Source of the DNA: Labia minor | Taxonomy: Eukaryota > Arthropoda > Insecta > Dermaptera > Spongiphoridae | Direction: 5' to 3' | Length of the DNA stretch: 64,000 bases | Assembly (NCBI GenBank): GCA_963082975.1 | Contig: OY720350.1 | Location: 48,004,734-48,068,733 of the forward strand | In this document: one piece after another, positions 17,701 to 28,699 of the stretch | Layout of the letters: each line of letters begins with the position of its first letter | Position numbering within the stretch: position 1 is the first letter of the stretch | Position numbers and translations under genes: made by a program | The notes under the pieces: model-generated | Told to the model about the DNA's origin: nothing | What the model saw: the letters and a program-made list of their open reading frames with translations, nothing else | Database searches by the model: none

Positions 17701-18531
17701 ATTCGTGGAGATATGTAAAACTCTCCACATGTGAAATTTGGTTTGAAAACAATACCTCCCTTACTATCGTCGGTCGTTAATAATTGATTGGAAAAACATA
17801 ACTATTTAAATATGCAACCCTGATCATCTCTACATCAAGTCTCTTTGAAAAATTTTATCATTTTTAGTAGTGGTTGTTTTATAAACATATTATTAATATT
17901 AAGAAATTTTAAAATGAAAAATTTCAATTGTTTACAATAGTTTTATTCAATCATAAATGGAATAGAATGTCAGTTCTTTCATAAAGTTCATGGTCTTTCT
18001 TTATATTAATATTGTATAAATGTTTTTTCTTAAATAAAATATTGATTCAATGAATGAATGAATTGAATGGTTATATATTTTTAGCTTTCATTTGCTCTTA
18101 TATTTTTTTGTTACATAATTCAAGCTATTAGTTTAATTGATTGGTCAGTTCAATTTCTTTAATTAAATTACTTGATTGGCTGAGTAATGCTAAATGAGTA
18201 ATTGGTGTGGTTCCGCGTTCTTCCTTTCTACTCTTCATCCTTGGATGGTAAACCACTCACCTTGCCACAAGCAATTGGCGGATAATGTGTTGTTGCGCTT
18301 GGGAAGGAGGTGCACCCTGTTGCTGAGTCAAAAGCTGTTGCAAAAGTTCCAGGTATTGTCCGGGAGCGAGTTGAGGTGGTTCCTCGCCAGGGCCAGCTGT
18401 CCGAATCACGTATTGTCCAGGACTCACGCCATACGACGCTTGGGCGGTTTCACCAGCGGGGGATCGTTTTTGGGGCTCATTGTCCACTTTTTCTTCTGCT
18501 GACACCAACAGAAGAAAACCCAGCCAACAAA
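8754..18531 (-). CDS. Secreted Pro/Gln-rich protein of unknown function, multi-exon
   Basis: Minus-strand coding exons, 5' to 3': 18261-18531, 16522-16642, 16238-16369, 16090-16143, 15019-15081, 12084-12527, 10914-11176, 10706-10838, 9820-10125, 9649-9744 and 8754-8948 (stop TGA). All phases agree and give about 692 codons. The first exon seen begins in mid-codon after acceptor TTGTAG and encodes CWLGFLLLVSAEEKV, the end of a likely signal peptide, then a dibasic site (PQKRSPAG). The initiating ATG must lie in a short exon upstream that I could not locate. The chain is Pro/Gln-rich, with an Ala/Gln/Arg/Glu helix from the 444-bp exon, then acidic and RP-rich segments (YQRPILVPSTTLPPPSRVP; LTQAELQALIDAGFTVTPV) and a basic C-terminus. 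An extracellular-matrix or cuticle-associated role is only a guess. Two introns need GC donors (after 15019 and after 10914). It is possible that 18531-14983 and 12527-8754 are two genes, but no separate start is visible for the second. Confidence 0.6.
12084..12527 (-). repeat. Ala/Gln/Arg/Glu codon-repeat exon
   Basis: This exon of the secreted-protein gene is a run of near-repeats of AQREAAQRAAAQREA type, about 148 codons, bounded by TATTCAG and CAG|gtaact. The simple repeat keeps other frames open on both strands, which explains long spurious open frames here. Such a composition predicts a long single alpha helix or coiled coil. Lengths of such tracts often vary between individuals. Confidence 0.75.
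12639..12872. repeat. Palindromic repeat, copy 1 (partner at 48578-48841)
   Basis: Arms of about 80-90 bp start TAAGGGAATTTTGTAAAT and are mirrored at the right end. Both ends are flanked by TA. The centre contains a short core around ACGTTTCG..CAACGTTGTG. It lies in the intron upstream of the Ala/Gln-rich exon. The same arms and core occur at 48578-48841. Confidence 0.75.
13238..13555. mobile_element. hAT-like MITE with CGCCCGCTC ends
   Basis: Left end CAACGCCCGCTC and right end GAGCGGGCGCTG are inverted repeats. Imperfect direct repeats flank it (CTTAATG left, CGTAATG right). It is GC-richer at both ends than the AT-rich intron around it, with a GGCGGCAAA motif repeated inversely inside. 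No coding capacity. Confidence 0.6.
14983..15081 (-). CDS. Alternative last exon of the secreted Pro/Gln-rich gene
   Basis: After the acceptor TTTTTTAG the exon reads SQVAAVEQPTPGVLSSQQPL and on to QPIHFL and a TAG at 14983-14985. Read this way it closes a short secreted product of about 225 residues. Within it, CAG|GCAAGC at 15019/15018 matches a GC-type donor in phase 0, compatible with the phase-0 acceptor at 12527. The same exon may therefore be terminal or internal. Confidence 0.55.
   Translation of the reverse strand, partial: SQVAAVEQPTPGVLSSQQPLQASIAQQPIHFL
15289..15817. repeat. Dispersed repeat, copy A (partner at 25188-25814)
   Basis: Begins ACTATTTCGCCAGAGATACT, a near-hairpin, and ends GCGAGATAGTCGAGTGGAGA then CACTCCAG. 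It is collinear with 25188-25814 but lacks the central TG microsatellite and the following segment. It lies in the intron between exons 15019-15081 and 16090-16143. No coding capacity was seen; the class is unknown. Confidence 0.75.
16671..17151. mobile_element. Long-TIR MITE with 8-bp target-site duplication
   Basis: Inverted arms of about 150 bp at 16671-16806 and 17014-17151 begin GGTAATTATTCAAGTAAAC and end with its reverse complement. The element is flanked on both sides by the direct repeat GAATTTAA (16663-16670 and 17152-17159). An 8-bp duplication fits a hAT-type transposase. It lies in the first visible intron of the secreted-protein gene and could fold into a long intronic hairpin. 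Confidence 0.85.
17166..17773 (+). repeat. GTCGGTCGG-ended dispersed repeat, long copy 1
   Basis: Starts AATAAGTTGACCTGTGGCCA, soon followed by ACCGACCGACGG, and ends ACTATCGTCGGTCGTTAA. Internally a unit of about 90 bp (GATATGTAAAA...TGTGAA.TTTGGT...CCTTCCCTTCCTATCGTCG) occurs twice, near 17436-17530 and 17686-17772. Between them is AAAATCCGTTGAGCCGTTCA then GGACGGACGGACAGACATCA, a kind of sequence common in arthropod repeats. Other copies are at 18833-19290, 26640-27095 and 43574-44096. Confidence 0.75.
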
Positions 18532-18832
18532 CTACAATAGACAAATAATAATATAAATTAAATTATAAACATATATTTTTCAATCAAATGATATAAAAAT
18601 AATTTTTTGATATTTATTGTGGAATATTTAATTTTTTTTTCTCTCTCTCACTATATTTCATTATAAACAATCATTATAAACATCATTATAATCATCATCA
18701 TCATCATCATCATCCACTATAAACAAAAATAAACCTAAAATATATGTTTAAAAGTTATTCTGAAAATTTAGATTTCAAAGAAAATGATAAATTCGATCTA
18801 TTATACATTTAAGTATCTTTAAAAATATGAGC

Positions 18833-19290
18833 TGTGTCCAGGCACAGAACCGACCGACGATTTTAAATAAATTAATTTCCAAATAATATTATATATATAT
18901 AAAGTATATATAAAGTATTAAAAAAAATATTTTAAAATTTGAATTAAAATGGCTAAATTATATTATCTTGGTTTTTATTTTTAGTTTAATTACTCAATAA
19001 TTAATTACTACTATATTTGAAGTGAATCCGGTTTCCGGATATACACCAAAAGTTAATGAATTCATCATACTGATGCATTAAGTACATATACCCAATTTTA
19101 TCAAAATCCGTTCAGCCGTTCAAGCTGTACACATCTATACGGACACACAGACAGACGGACGGACAGACATCATGCTAAAAATACTTTTTTCTGATAACAA
19201 AATGCATAATTCGTGGAGATATGTAAAAATCTCCAGATGTGAAATTTGGTGTGAAAACAATACCTTCCCTTCCTATCGCCGGTCGGTAAA
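18833..19290 (+). repeat. GTCGGTCGG-ended dispersed repeat, copy 2
   Basis: Starts TGTGTCCAGGCACAGAACCG ACCGACGA and ends TATCGCCGGTCGGTAAAAAT. It carries only one 3' unit instead of two. The internal CCGTTCAGCCGTTCAAGCTG and GACAGACGGACGGACAGACA motifs match the other copies. Confidence 0.75.
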
Positions 19291-19967
19291 AATCATGCAC
19301 AAAACTTATTAAATTATTAATTATCAAAACTGTTATTATCACCAAATATCCTCTTTATTTATATTAGCTCTCAGATATATGATAAATAAATGATATAATA
19401 AATTAAACTCATAAAAATGAGTAATTAGTAATATTTTATTAAAATTATATTTTTATAAATTAAAAAATTATGATAAAATTGAATTGCTTTAATTGCTTAG
19501 AAATTTCTTATTGTTTATTTTTACTGATTTTATTTAAATTTTTAAAATATTAATTTATATATATTTATAGTTATATATTTTTCAAACTTGTTTTGAAGAA
19601 TGTTTTTCGAAATCTTACCTAAATTTTCATTAAATAAATGGCAAGTAAATTGTTTTAGTTTATATTATAAAACATGAATAAATAGAAACATTTCAAATCA
19701 TTGAACCTTTAAAAGTTTATAACACATTAGAATAATAGTTTCCAACTTATTCTATTTTTCTTTAGGTTATTATTTGTCTATTCCAAACAGCTATTCATGT
19801 CAAATTAATATATAATGATCCATTTAAACAGAAACATTAATATTAATAAATAATATAAAAGGCAATGTCTGTGTGTGTGTGTCTGTCAAATACTCAAAAA
19901 CTACCCGTCCGATTACGGTAAAACTTTCAGGGATTGTTGTGGGCATCCCAGGGAAGGTTTTAATCTA

Positions 19968-20442
19968 TCTATATATATAAAAGGCAATGTCTGTGTGTCT
20001 GTCTGTGTTATTGTTTTGTGTTTTGTACATATATATGTAAAATAAAGAACAAACAGAAATAAGAAAATAAATTTTAATTAATATAATTTATAAAAAAAAA
20101 TAATGTTCATAAACTTAGAATATTAATTATCTAATTAATTAAAATCTACTTAAATAAATGCAAAGAGCCACAAATATGTATATTAGTAAATATATAAATA
20201 ATAATATGAAATAGTCAATAAATCTTACTTATTATACTAGGAAAATTTGTTGTTGATTAAATTAAAATATATTTTCCATGAAAACAAATATATGTCTTAT
20301 CTACTTATACTGATTGAAACAAAATGGATGAAAACCTTTTACATACAGACTTTCAACCAAATACCATGTATCTCTCGGGGTACAGGGGGCGGAGCCCCGG
20401 TCTAGGTGTGAAGAGCGCCTGGAAGGCGCTCGGAGCAGCTAG
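19968..20442 (+). mobile_element. Non-autonomous Helitron
   Basis: Begins TCTATATATATAAAAGGCAA after an A and ends CTAG before a T, the A|TC...CTAG|T arrangement of Helitron insertions. The 3' end has a perfect 7-bp hairpin at 20413-20431 (GAGCGCC, loop TGGAA, GGCGCTC) seven bases before CTAG. A TGTCTGTGTG motif follows the 5' end. A second 5'-type end starts near 19858 just upstream, so one copy seems to have landed in or beside another. No target-site duplication, as expected. Confidence 0.85.
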
Positions 20443-22962
20443 TAAATAATACAAATTCAAATAGGTCAAAATTTTGTAAATTGATAGTCGATGTTTTTTT
20501 ACCTTTCACTGATATTTAGCTAATAAATTCATACCTGCATAATGAAAAATTGTTTTCGCAATTATTTTATATTTATCAATTAAATTTTAATTACGATAAT
20601 ATCCATAAATTATTAAAAAAAAATGTCAAAATAATACATTTAACTATGGAATTATTATATCTTCCTTGAATTGTTTTATATATTTTCACTTTTATTAAAA
20701 TTAGTTTTAAATTGTATAATAATTAATCAAATTACTTCATTGTTGATATTATATTATATTATGACTACATAAATCAAGCTAAATTTATTTTAAGATTAGA
20801 AAATATATTATTAATATTATTATTATTATTATTATAGTAATACATATCTATTAGATATTACATCTAAATTTTTATTTTTCCCTTTTCCCTTATACGATGG
20901 CAACCAACAATACAATCATAGTATACTAATATTCCTCAAGATTATTATTTTCACGTTTATAATATCAAATTATTATGAAATTCTGAAATGATCAAGAATA
21001 TAATTTTTATTTTAAAAAAATGTAACTACTGAAGACAAATTTCTGGAAATATCCTGTCTAGAATTGGGGAATTGTATTAAATTTATTATAGTATAATTTG
21101 GATATATCACTGAATAATAATTTTGATGAAACAGAATTATCTTTCTTTGATTGTTTTATATCTTTTTTCAAAACTTTACTTACAAATAGACCCCTTTTAC
21201 TAATTATAGTATTTAAGTAATTATTCTTCTCTCATTTGGAAATGGATTATATAGAAATGTTCATCTGGCAAGTGAAAGTAACAATAACAATAATAATGAT
21301 AATAATAATAATAAAGTAATGTAGAAAGAGCCAAGGTTTTGTGAATATCGTGTTGTGTCTTTCGATATAAATATTTTGTCATCAAAGGGGACAATGAATG
21401 GCTCGTATGTCGCTGTCAATGCAATTCCATTTCCCACAAATCTTCTTTTACATTCGAATTAAACTGAAGAACGTATTTTCCACGAACACAAATACATTAA
21501 TCAATCTGAACTTTCTTTCTGCTCTGATGCAATTAACATAAGGTCACTAATTACATTTTTCTTCAGTAATAATTTTCATCAATTATGAAAAAACAAAAGT
21601 AAAAAACGGATTATTTTAGTTTTTGATCTGATTTTTCTTCACGAGATATTCGTGATCGATTGGAAGGTCTTTGGAAAGACCGGTTGATCGCGACCAGTCG
21701 GTTATCTACCACGGTTTTAAATCAGAAAAGTCACGATTGTATCTTAATACACGTCAAAACGTGTAAAAACAAACATAAGATGATGTTTATCTTGAACTTA
21801 TTATTATAACGTATGATTTTTAAAAATTATAATTAAACTTATATAATATTAAAGAAATCTAACTAGAATTGAATTCAGAGAGTCTACTTCTATTATTTAA
21901 TTGACCCGTTTCTTCTGCCGGGCATAATATTTATTTCCATTTAATTAATAATAAAAAAAAAATTTAATTTATCTTAGTCCGGTTAAATATCAATCTTTCT
22001 TATTTTATTAGCAGTAATGAAATCCTGAAGAGAACCAGGAGGGAGGAAAATAAATCGCACCCACATCAAATTGCACATCTAAGGTCAAACCAGGCCGCAT
22101 GTTACTTAACTTACAATTTGGTAGATGCCAAGGCCGATTAATCACTTAATCCATTTCGAATAAACCACAACCGAGCACCAGAAAACACTTTTACATAATA
22201 TTTATAGATAATAAATTCAAATATATAAATCAATTAATTCTATGAAAAATTGTCCTCAAATGAAAGTTCTATTACAATAATTATTATAATTTAGTAATAA
22301 TAATTAATTTATTAAATAATATAATAATAGATTGAAATTTTTGAATTATTTTCATCAAATTTAATCCAGGAAATTTTATTAAAAGTATATTTTTTAATAA
22401 AATTAATATTTAATAATATTAAGATATTTGAATATTTGAATAATATATATTTCTTAAAATTTAATATAAAAATTTATTTTCCTATTACTTTATCATTTAT
22501 CTCTTTTTTTATATTATTTTCAAATAAAATCTGAGTAAATGGTACAATGACACATATAATATTATAAAATATACATTATATTATAATAAATATGTAAATA
22601 TTCTTATATAGATATGTTTAATGTATATGATTACATTCGCCTAAAAATATGCAATCTAAACATCAAGCATGTTGAAATAAATGTGCTTCCATTCATCTAT
22701 TGTATGTATTAATTTTGGTTGGCTTAATTTGTTTAAATTAAAATTAATTTCTTGTAAGTATATAATTTTTTAACAATTTATATATAGACCTATATCGTAT
22801 AGCACGATAGAAAATTTTGATTTGAAAAAAAAATTTTTTATTAATCATAAAGAGAAATAAATATAGATTATATATATTATAAATTATCAAAATATAAAAA
22901 TAAAAATTTTAATTGAAATGCTATTTTTATTAACTTGGTAGTAAACTAAAACGAATAAAACA

Positions 22963-22998
22963 ATACCTCCCTTACTATCGTCGGTCGGTAAAAAGTAA
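22963..22998 (+). repeat. Solo 3' end of the GTCGGTCGG repeat
   Basis: Only AACAATACCTCCCTTACTAT plus CGTCGGTCGGTAAAAA is present; sequence to the left is unrelated to the long copies. Two other solo ends (27495-27531, 63899-63937) break at the same place. Confidence 0.7.
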
Positions 22999-23009
22999 TA
23001 GTCAGTAAT

Positions 23010-23165
23010 AGTCTAACAGTATAAAAATGAATGTGTGTCGGTCTGTCTATTATGGATTCAAAAACCATATATCCAATCATCTTGAAAATTTAGGAAATTA
23101 TTAGGTATATCCCCGGAAATGTTTTTGCAAATTTTTATTAAAATCAGAGTTGGGGTTCTAGTTGT
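23010..23165 (+). mobile_element. Possible Helitron 5'-end remnant
   Basis: ATAAAAATGAATGTGTGTCG then GTCTGTCTATTATGGATTCA resembles the 5' part of the Helitron at 19968 and is followed by a GGTATATCCCCGGAAATG stretch like that after 19950. It stands about 500 bp upstream of the helicase fragment, in the same orientation. Confidence 0.4.
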
Positions 23166-23689
23166 ATTTAATTTAATATTTTTTAAAGATTTAAATGACA
23201 TGTTAGTTACAGTTCGTCAAATCGCCACGCAAAAAGTGCTTTCATATTGTATGTTGTTATATTTAAAATTATTTGTTTTGCAAACATTTTAAAAATAATT
23301 TAATAATTTATTTAATTAATATTCATTTAAAATAATAATTAAAAACATTTTATTAAAAATAAATTGTTGAATAAATCTGATCTAATAATATTAAATAATT
23401 TATAGAACTAGAAAAGCATAATTAATAGCTAAAATGTCAGTTTTATCTTCAAATAAATAATTTTTCACTTATAAATAATTTTTTGAATTCTTATTAGATG
23501 CTAATCACTAATTATTATTAATTTATATAGTTATATTAGTGTTAATGAAATTTAATTATTTTTATAATTAAATTTCTGTTAAATAACTAATATTCAATTT
23601 CTCCCCTCTGTTCTATAAGTGTAAATTCATTATTAAATTATATTCAAGACAGATTTTTTTTCATCATATTTAAATTCTTCAATGATCCA

Positions 23690-24457
23690 TCGGCACAAAT
23701 ATTTTCGGTACAATTACTAGATATAGAAAAAATAGATAAAATAGAACTGCAACCAAATACCCAATGCATTAAACTACCAGACAATTTATGCACTGTTCTT
23801 CAGGAAAAAAAATGAATTGATACACAATAATTTCTTAAATTATAACTGGCTCAGTCATCGGGCGATTTTGGCAGCCAAAAATGTTGATGTTGACGAAATT
23901 AACTTCCAGATACAACAGTTGTTACCAGGTGATCTCATGTCTCTTAAATCAATCGGTACTGTTGTTGATGAAAATGAAAGTGTACATTTTCCAATTGAAT
24001 TTTTAAATTCACTAGACTTAACTGGAATGCCACCACATAATCTCCGATTAAAGATTGGTGCCCCTATTATTCTCCTTCATAATTTGAATCCACCTCAATT
24101 ATGCAACGATACGCGTTTGGTCATCAAAAAGATCACCGGAAATATTCTTGAAGCAACCATTTTAACGGAGAATTTTAAAGGAAAATGGTCCTGTTGCCAC
24201 GAATGATACGGACAGGTTCTACTACACCCTTCAGAAGGCTACAGTTTCCAATTCGTTCAGCTTTTGGTATGTCTATAAATAAGTCTTAAGGCCAAACAAT
24301 GTCAATTTGTGGTTTAGATTTGGAAAACTTATGTTTTTCTCATGGGCAACTATATGTTGCATGTTCAGGTGTAGGGAAACCGTCGAATCTTGTGATATTT
24401 GTGTTAGCTGAAGACAGCTTAACCAAAAATATTGTGCACCGATTAGTGCTTTATTAA
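23690..24457 (+). pseudogene. Helitron helicase C-terminal fragment (PIF1-like), broken
   Basis: The reading frame at 23817-24206 encodes WLSHRAILAAKNVDVDEINF then LRLKIGAPIILLHNLNPPQ, typical of the superfamily-1 PIF1-like helicase of Helitrons, which unwinds DNA for rolling-circle transposition. Related sequence begins in another frame near 23690. After about 24180 homology continues in the +1 frame (FPIRSAFGMSINKS), is cut by TAA at 24287-24289, and resumes as CFSHGQLYVACSGVGKP. Family members have SRVG where this has SGVG, so the arginine of helicase motif VI is lost. N-terminal Rep and most helicase motifs are absent. It is a dead relic ending at 24457. Confidence 0.85.
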
Positions 24458-24843
24458 ATTGAAATTAAAAGTATTTATAATTCAAAATAATAAATATTAT
24501 TGTTAAAGATTTAAGACTATCTCTCATACCTTCCCCATTCATAAGTTTAAGTGTCACATATTATTTACTAACAACTTTGTAATATACTCATTTGTTACAA
24601 AGTTGAATAAAAATAATAAATTTCATTAATATACCCAAAATAAGCTAATAAAAGGAATAAAATAAATAAATAATTAAAAAGCGTTGAATGCTTGAAGGGG
24701 GCTAGTTTATTTTTCTGTATATAATTATCAAAGTCCTTGCTCCTGGCTTAATCAAATTGAAATTTGATAAATGATGGTTATGGGTAAATTAATTAAAATA
24801 AAACTTTCGAAATTATCCATAAAATTCTTTATTTAAAACTATT

Positions 24844-24940
24844 ATATATTAATTCCTTAATCATTTCTTTCTAAATTAAACATAAAAAAATATATATTAA
24901 TTCCTTAATCATTTCTTTCTAAATTAAACATAAAAAAATA
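24844..24940. repeat. Tandem duplication, 48-bp unit, two copies
   Basis: TATATTAATTCCTTAATCAT and the following ~28 bases are repeated head to tail with period 48 and almost no mismatches, so the duplication is recent. No function is apparent. The rest of 24458-25187 is AT-rich with nothing recognisable. Confidence 0.85.
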
Positions 24941-25187
24941 TTTTATAGTAATTTAATTAGGTGTATGTCATTGATTTCAAAAATCATTAAAACATATAAA
25001 TGAAATGAAAATTATTATTAGCATTAAATAATTGAATAATAAATAAACTATAATACTAATCTATATTATTATATTTACAATTGGTTCCATTATGACTAAA
25101 TTAAATGGACATTAAATAAATGTGAAGGACGTTAGAGAAAGTCATAGACTAAAAATCAAGTTGGTTCAAATTATTAATTCATTTATT

Positions 25188-25814
25188 ACTATCTCGCCAG
25201 AGATAGTATTGCGATCACGAAAATTTTCAATGTTGAGATTTTGATGTTTTTATACGTTTTGAAGGTTCCTGAATCATTTTCACTAAGGTTGAGAAAAATG
25301 TCTCTCTGTGTGTGTGTGTGTGTGTGTATGTGTGTGTGTATGTGTGTGTGTGTATGTATGTAGGCAAGATTACGCAAAAACGGTTTGAGCTAGAATGATG
25401 AAATTTGGTACATGGACATTATTCAAAATTCATAGTTTTCTATCAACTTTTGAGAAATGTAGCTCAACCGGAAGAGGGTCATTACCTACAACGTTTTGAT
25501 TTTTTTTCCTCTAAAGTGACCGTAAAAATAAAGATATATGTTTGATAATTTTTCACATGATTAATAATTGTATAAAACTGCTATATATAGAATTTCAGCT
25601 TGATTGATTCGCTGAAATTACCAGAATTAATTTTTTAACACTGCAAATCTCACGCGCCAACACGTGACGTGGTGCCATCAACAAAAAGTCAAACATGCGC
25701 TGGTTTAATATTTATTATTTATAATTTATAATTAATTAAATTTAATTTAAATATAATATATTATGTTATTTAATCCAATTCAAATTGCGAGATAGTCGAG
25801 TGGAGACACTCCAG
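25188..25814. repeat. Dispersed repeat, copy B (partner at 15289-15817)
   Basis: Starts ACTATCTCGCCAGAGATAGT, a perfect 8-bp hairpin with a GCCA loop, and ends GAGTGGAGACACTCCAG, which can also form a small hairpin. A TG microsatellite with TATG interruptions occupies about 25308-25360, followed by AAAACGGTTTGAGCTAGAAT. The terminal ACTATCTCGC and GCGAGATAGT are inverted repeats. Confidence 0.75.
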
Positions 25815-26248
25815 CTAATTATCAAAGCGTTCTAGTCCAATTTATAATTATATATTAATTGATTCTATTTTGAAACTGAATTATAATTTACGTTTGAATT
25901 AATAAAAATACGCTAACCGTAAGTTACAAATTATTTCACAAGTGTAAGAACAACTCAAAATCAAATCATTGAATTTATAGAACTCAACTCATTCATTCAA
26001 GAAAAAAATTCAATAAATGTTTTTTCTATATTTCTATAATTTGAATTTACAATTTTTTAATTGATTTGCTGATCTATTAATAAATCAATTCTTATTATGA
26101 TAATGATAATAATTTATTTATTTGCACATGTCCATTAATCAGATCCAAATGTATAACAATATTACAAATATATATTTTTCAAGAAATAATTTTCTTTAAA
26201 TTGTTATTTATTGAAATGTGGAAAATTTAAGTAAAACTTTTCTATTTA

Positions 26249-26350
26249 TCTAAATGGCTCTATTGCAATTACTTGAAAGTTTTTGGCATCATCAACAACA
26301 TTCCTCCAATTATTCCTATCCTGAGCCACTTCTATCTAATTTCTCCCTTG
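26249..26350 (-). pseudogene. LINE ORF2 C-terminal fragment
   Basis: Minus strand reads IEVAQDRNNWRNVVDDAKNF. The pattern W/I-x-E-A-Q-D-R-x-x-W-R is common at the very end of non-LTR retrotransposon polymerase frames. There is an in-frame stop just upstream and nothing else of the element is recognisable. A similar ending occurs near 43440. The flanking 25815-26640 is otherwise AT-rich with no gene seen. Confidence 0.45.
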
Positions 26351-26639
26351 ATATATATATATATATATATAATTTTATATCGTTCCATCGCATGCTTAGT
26401 GTATTCCCTGGATGATTTCCAATTGATTTTCTAATAAATAAACTTTTCACTAATCGTTCTTCAGTTATTTGATTTGAATTTCAATAAAATGATATTATTG
26501 CACACTGACTGATTAATTACAAAAATAAACCGAAAAATAATATTTCTGATTTTCTTTTAAGTATTAATTATATAAATTAGGGGTAAATGGAAAATTTCAA
26601 AACCGTAACTTATATATGTATTAAAATTATTTTGATTAA

Positions 26640-27095
26640 ATTACAATTACAATATGAGCTTTCAAACATTATTATATAAAGTATAAAAAAAAATATTTTT
26701 AAAACTTGAATTAAAAAATGACTCAATTATATTATCTTGGTTTTTATGTTTAGTTTTTATTAATTACTACTATATTTTAAGTGAAATATTTTGGGACAAT
26801 GAATATAAAATTAATACTTTGTAAACTACCACTTCCGGTTTCCGGATATACACCAAAAGTTGATGAATTCATGTTACTGATGCATTAAAGTAAATATACA
26901 AAATTTTATCAAAATCCGTTGAGAAGTTCAAGCTGGGCAAATCTATACGGACACTCAGACAGACAGACGCACAGACATTATGCTAAAAATACTTTTTTTT
27001 GTTAACAAAATGCATAATTTGTGGAGATATGTAAAAATCTCCACATGTGAAATTTGGTGTGAAAACAATACCTTCCCTTCTTATCGGTCGGTAAA
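26640..27095 (+). repeat. GTCGGTCGG-ended dispersed repeat, copy 3
   Basis: The recognisable part runs from ACCACTTCCGGTTTCCGGAT (26827) through ATCCGTTGAGAAGTTCAAGC and AGACAGACGCACAGACATTA to CTTCTTATCGGTCGGTAAAA. The left boundary is uncertain because that part is AT-rich. Confidence 0.7.
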
Positions 27096-27164
27096 AATAA
27101 TTAAGAGCAAAGTTCAGTGGTAAAATACTGAACTAATGAACTTGAGGATTAAGATTCTGACTAG

Positions 27165-28030
27165 AGGGTTATTCCCGGGAATTCCCGGGAAACCCCAATT
27201 TTATTTCCTGTTTCCCGGGAAAAACGAAACATTTCCCGGGAAAACAAAACAAATTATTTTTCATGCTGATTATGATGCTGATACCGAAATCTTTATTTAT
27301 TAACTGAAATAATCGTAATAAATATAAAATACAAGTGTACATACATCCATTTGTCTTTTGTTATAATTTTTTTTCCTTTTCTTTTTTTTTCTCCCTTTAA
27401 TTTTTCTTTAAAATTTCTCTATTTTTTCGAGTTTTTTTACAGTGATTTCTGGCAGACGGCAGTTGCCATTGGCAAATTATTTTGTATTTAACTTTTTACC
27501 GACCGACGATAGTAAGGGAGGTATTGTTTTACATATTAATAAATTCCCATAAATAGACTTCTTTGTTATTATATCCCATTAACGAATTGAAATTGGTGGT
27601 TTATGTATTGAACATAAAAGAATATTCTCTTAATTTAAAAGATTCTTATATTATTATTAAAATACGCACATTTCTACTTTTAAAATATTAAAATACAATC
27701 TTTAAACAAAGCAATGCCATCATTGATTGTTTAATTTTTACATTAAAATCAAATTCTACATGAAAAATAAAATAATCGTGTGTGAATAAATCAATGATTG
27801 TTCACGGAAGGCTCAATCACTTCCACTAATTACAGGTAAACCTAAATAGGATTAAGAATAAATACCTATATAAGGAAATAGGAAACAATATAAATTATCT
27901 CAAATTTCGAAATTTATTGCATGGAATTTCGGATCTAGTTAACATAAATGTACATAAATAAAATGCTGGATAAAAATTGATCGATATTTCCCATCCCGGG
28001 AAAATTTCCGGTTAAACCTCCCACACTTGA
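27165..28030. repeat. Possible CCCGGGAA-ended element enclosing a solo repeat end
   Basis: Left side has AGGGTTATTCCCGGGAATTC, right side has CCCGGGAAAATTTCCGGTTA, roughly inverted. TTTCCCGGGAAAA recurs several times at the left. The interior is AT-rich without coding. No target-site duplication was found, so limits are approximate. Confidence 0.4.
27495..27531 (-). repeat. Solo 3' end of the GTCGGTCGG repeat, inside the CCCGGGAA element
   Basis: Read on the minus strand it is AACAATACCTCCCTTACTAT plus CGTCGGTCGGTAAAAA, with nothing of the rest of the family on its 5' side. Confidence 0.7.
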
Positions 28031-28699
28031 AATGAAAGTAAGAACCTTGTCGCCCGACTCCGTTTGCATAACCTGCTTCAGTTTCACTCTCAATTGACTA
28101 CCAGAGAAAAAAAATTATCTAGAAAGGACAGCGAGACAGATATAATATCATCATCAACAACTCCAACCAATCTGAACGATTTAATAATGATTTAAGAGTT
28201 TTCTACTCAATAAGAAAAAAGGGTTATTTAATAGAAATAATATTGATTCTAAATTGTGTACTATATATAATCTAATTTATTGGATTATAATAGAATAGTG
28301 TCTGGCACACCGCACGGTAGTTTAAAATTAATATTCATTATAAACTAAGAATATTGTTTTAAGAGGGTATATTAAGAAATTTTCTGAAGCGATTATAATG
28401 AAAATCTTCCATTCTACTTTTCTTAGCTTATATAATATTATATAATATATTATATTTAAATTAATATATTATTATTAGCTTCATTAGTAAGTACATATTA
28501 AATTCATCATCAATTATTTTAATTATTCAGAAAAACCAGAAATTATTTTTTGATAAAAAAATATTTAATAAGAATTTCTTAAGTTGCTCGATGGACCAGA
28601 TACTTTATAAAAATAATGACACCAGTAATTAATTATTTTAATTAAGAAAAATAATCTAATTATAATTTTCATAAAGGAGTCTTCTACACATCAATTTTT

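Larger units (their letters stand above)
18545..22960. other. Region upstream of the secreted-protein gene; repeats, no gene seen
   Basis: Should contain the missing start exon of the minus-strand gene, but no short ATG exon with a phase-matching donor was convincing. Richer patches at 21330-21560, 21640-21780 and 22010-22190 may be promoter or 5' UTR; a fair donor (GTAAGTT on the minus strand) lies at 22108-22114. The rest is AT-rich or repeat. Confidence 0.4.

Noticed and set aside
18194..18540. Plus-strand open frames over 18194-18540
   Set aside because: Shadows of the minus-strand exon that carries the signal peptide and Gln-rich segment.
19600..19640. Start exon of the secreted-protein gene (ATGAAAATTTAG|GTAAGA on the minus strand)
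   Set aside because: Good donor, but the frame stops at TAG and the phase does not fit the acceptor at 18531.
25189..25377. His/Thr-rich small frame
   Set aside because: It is a translation of the TG microsatellite in the dispersed repeat.
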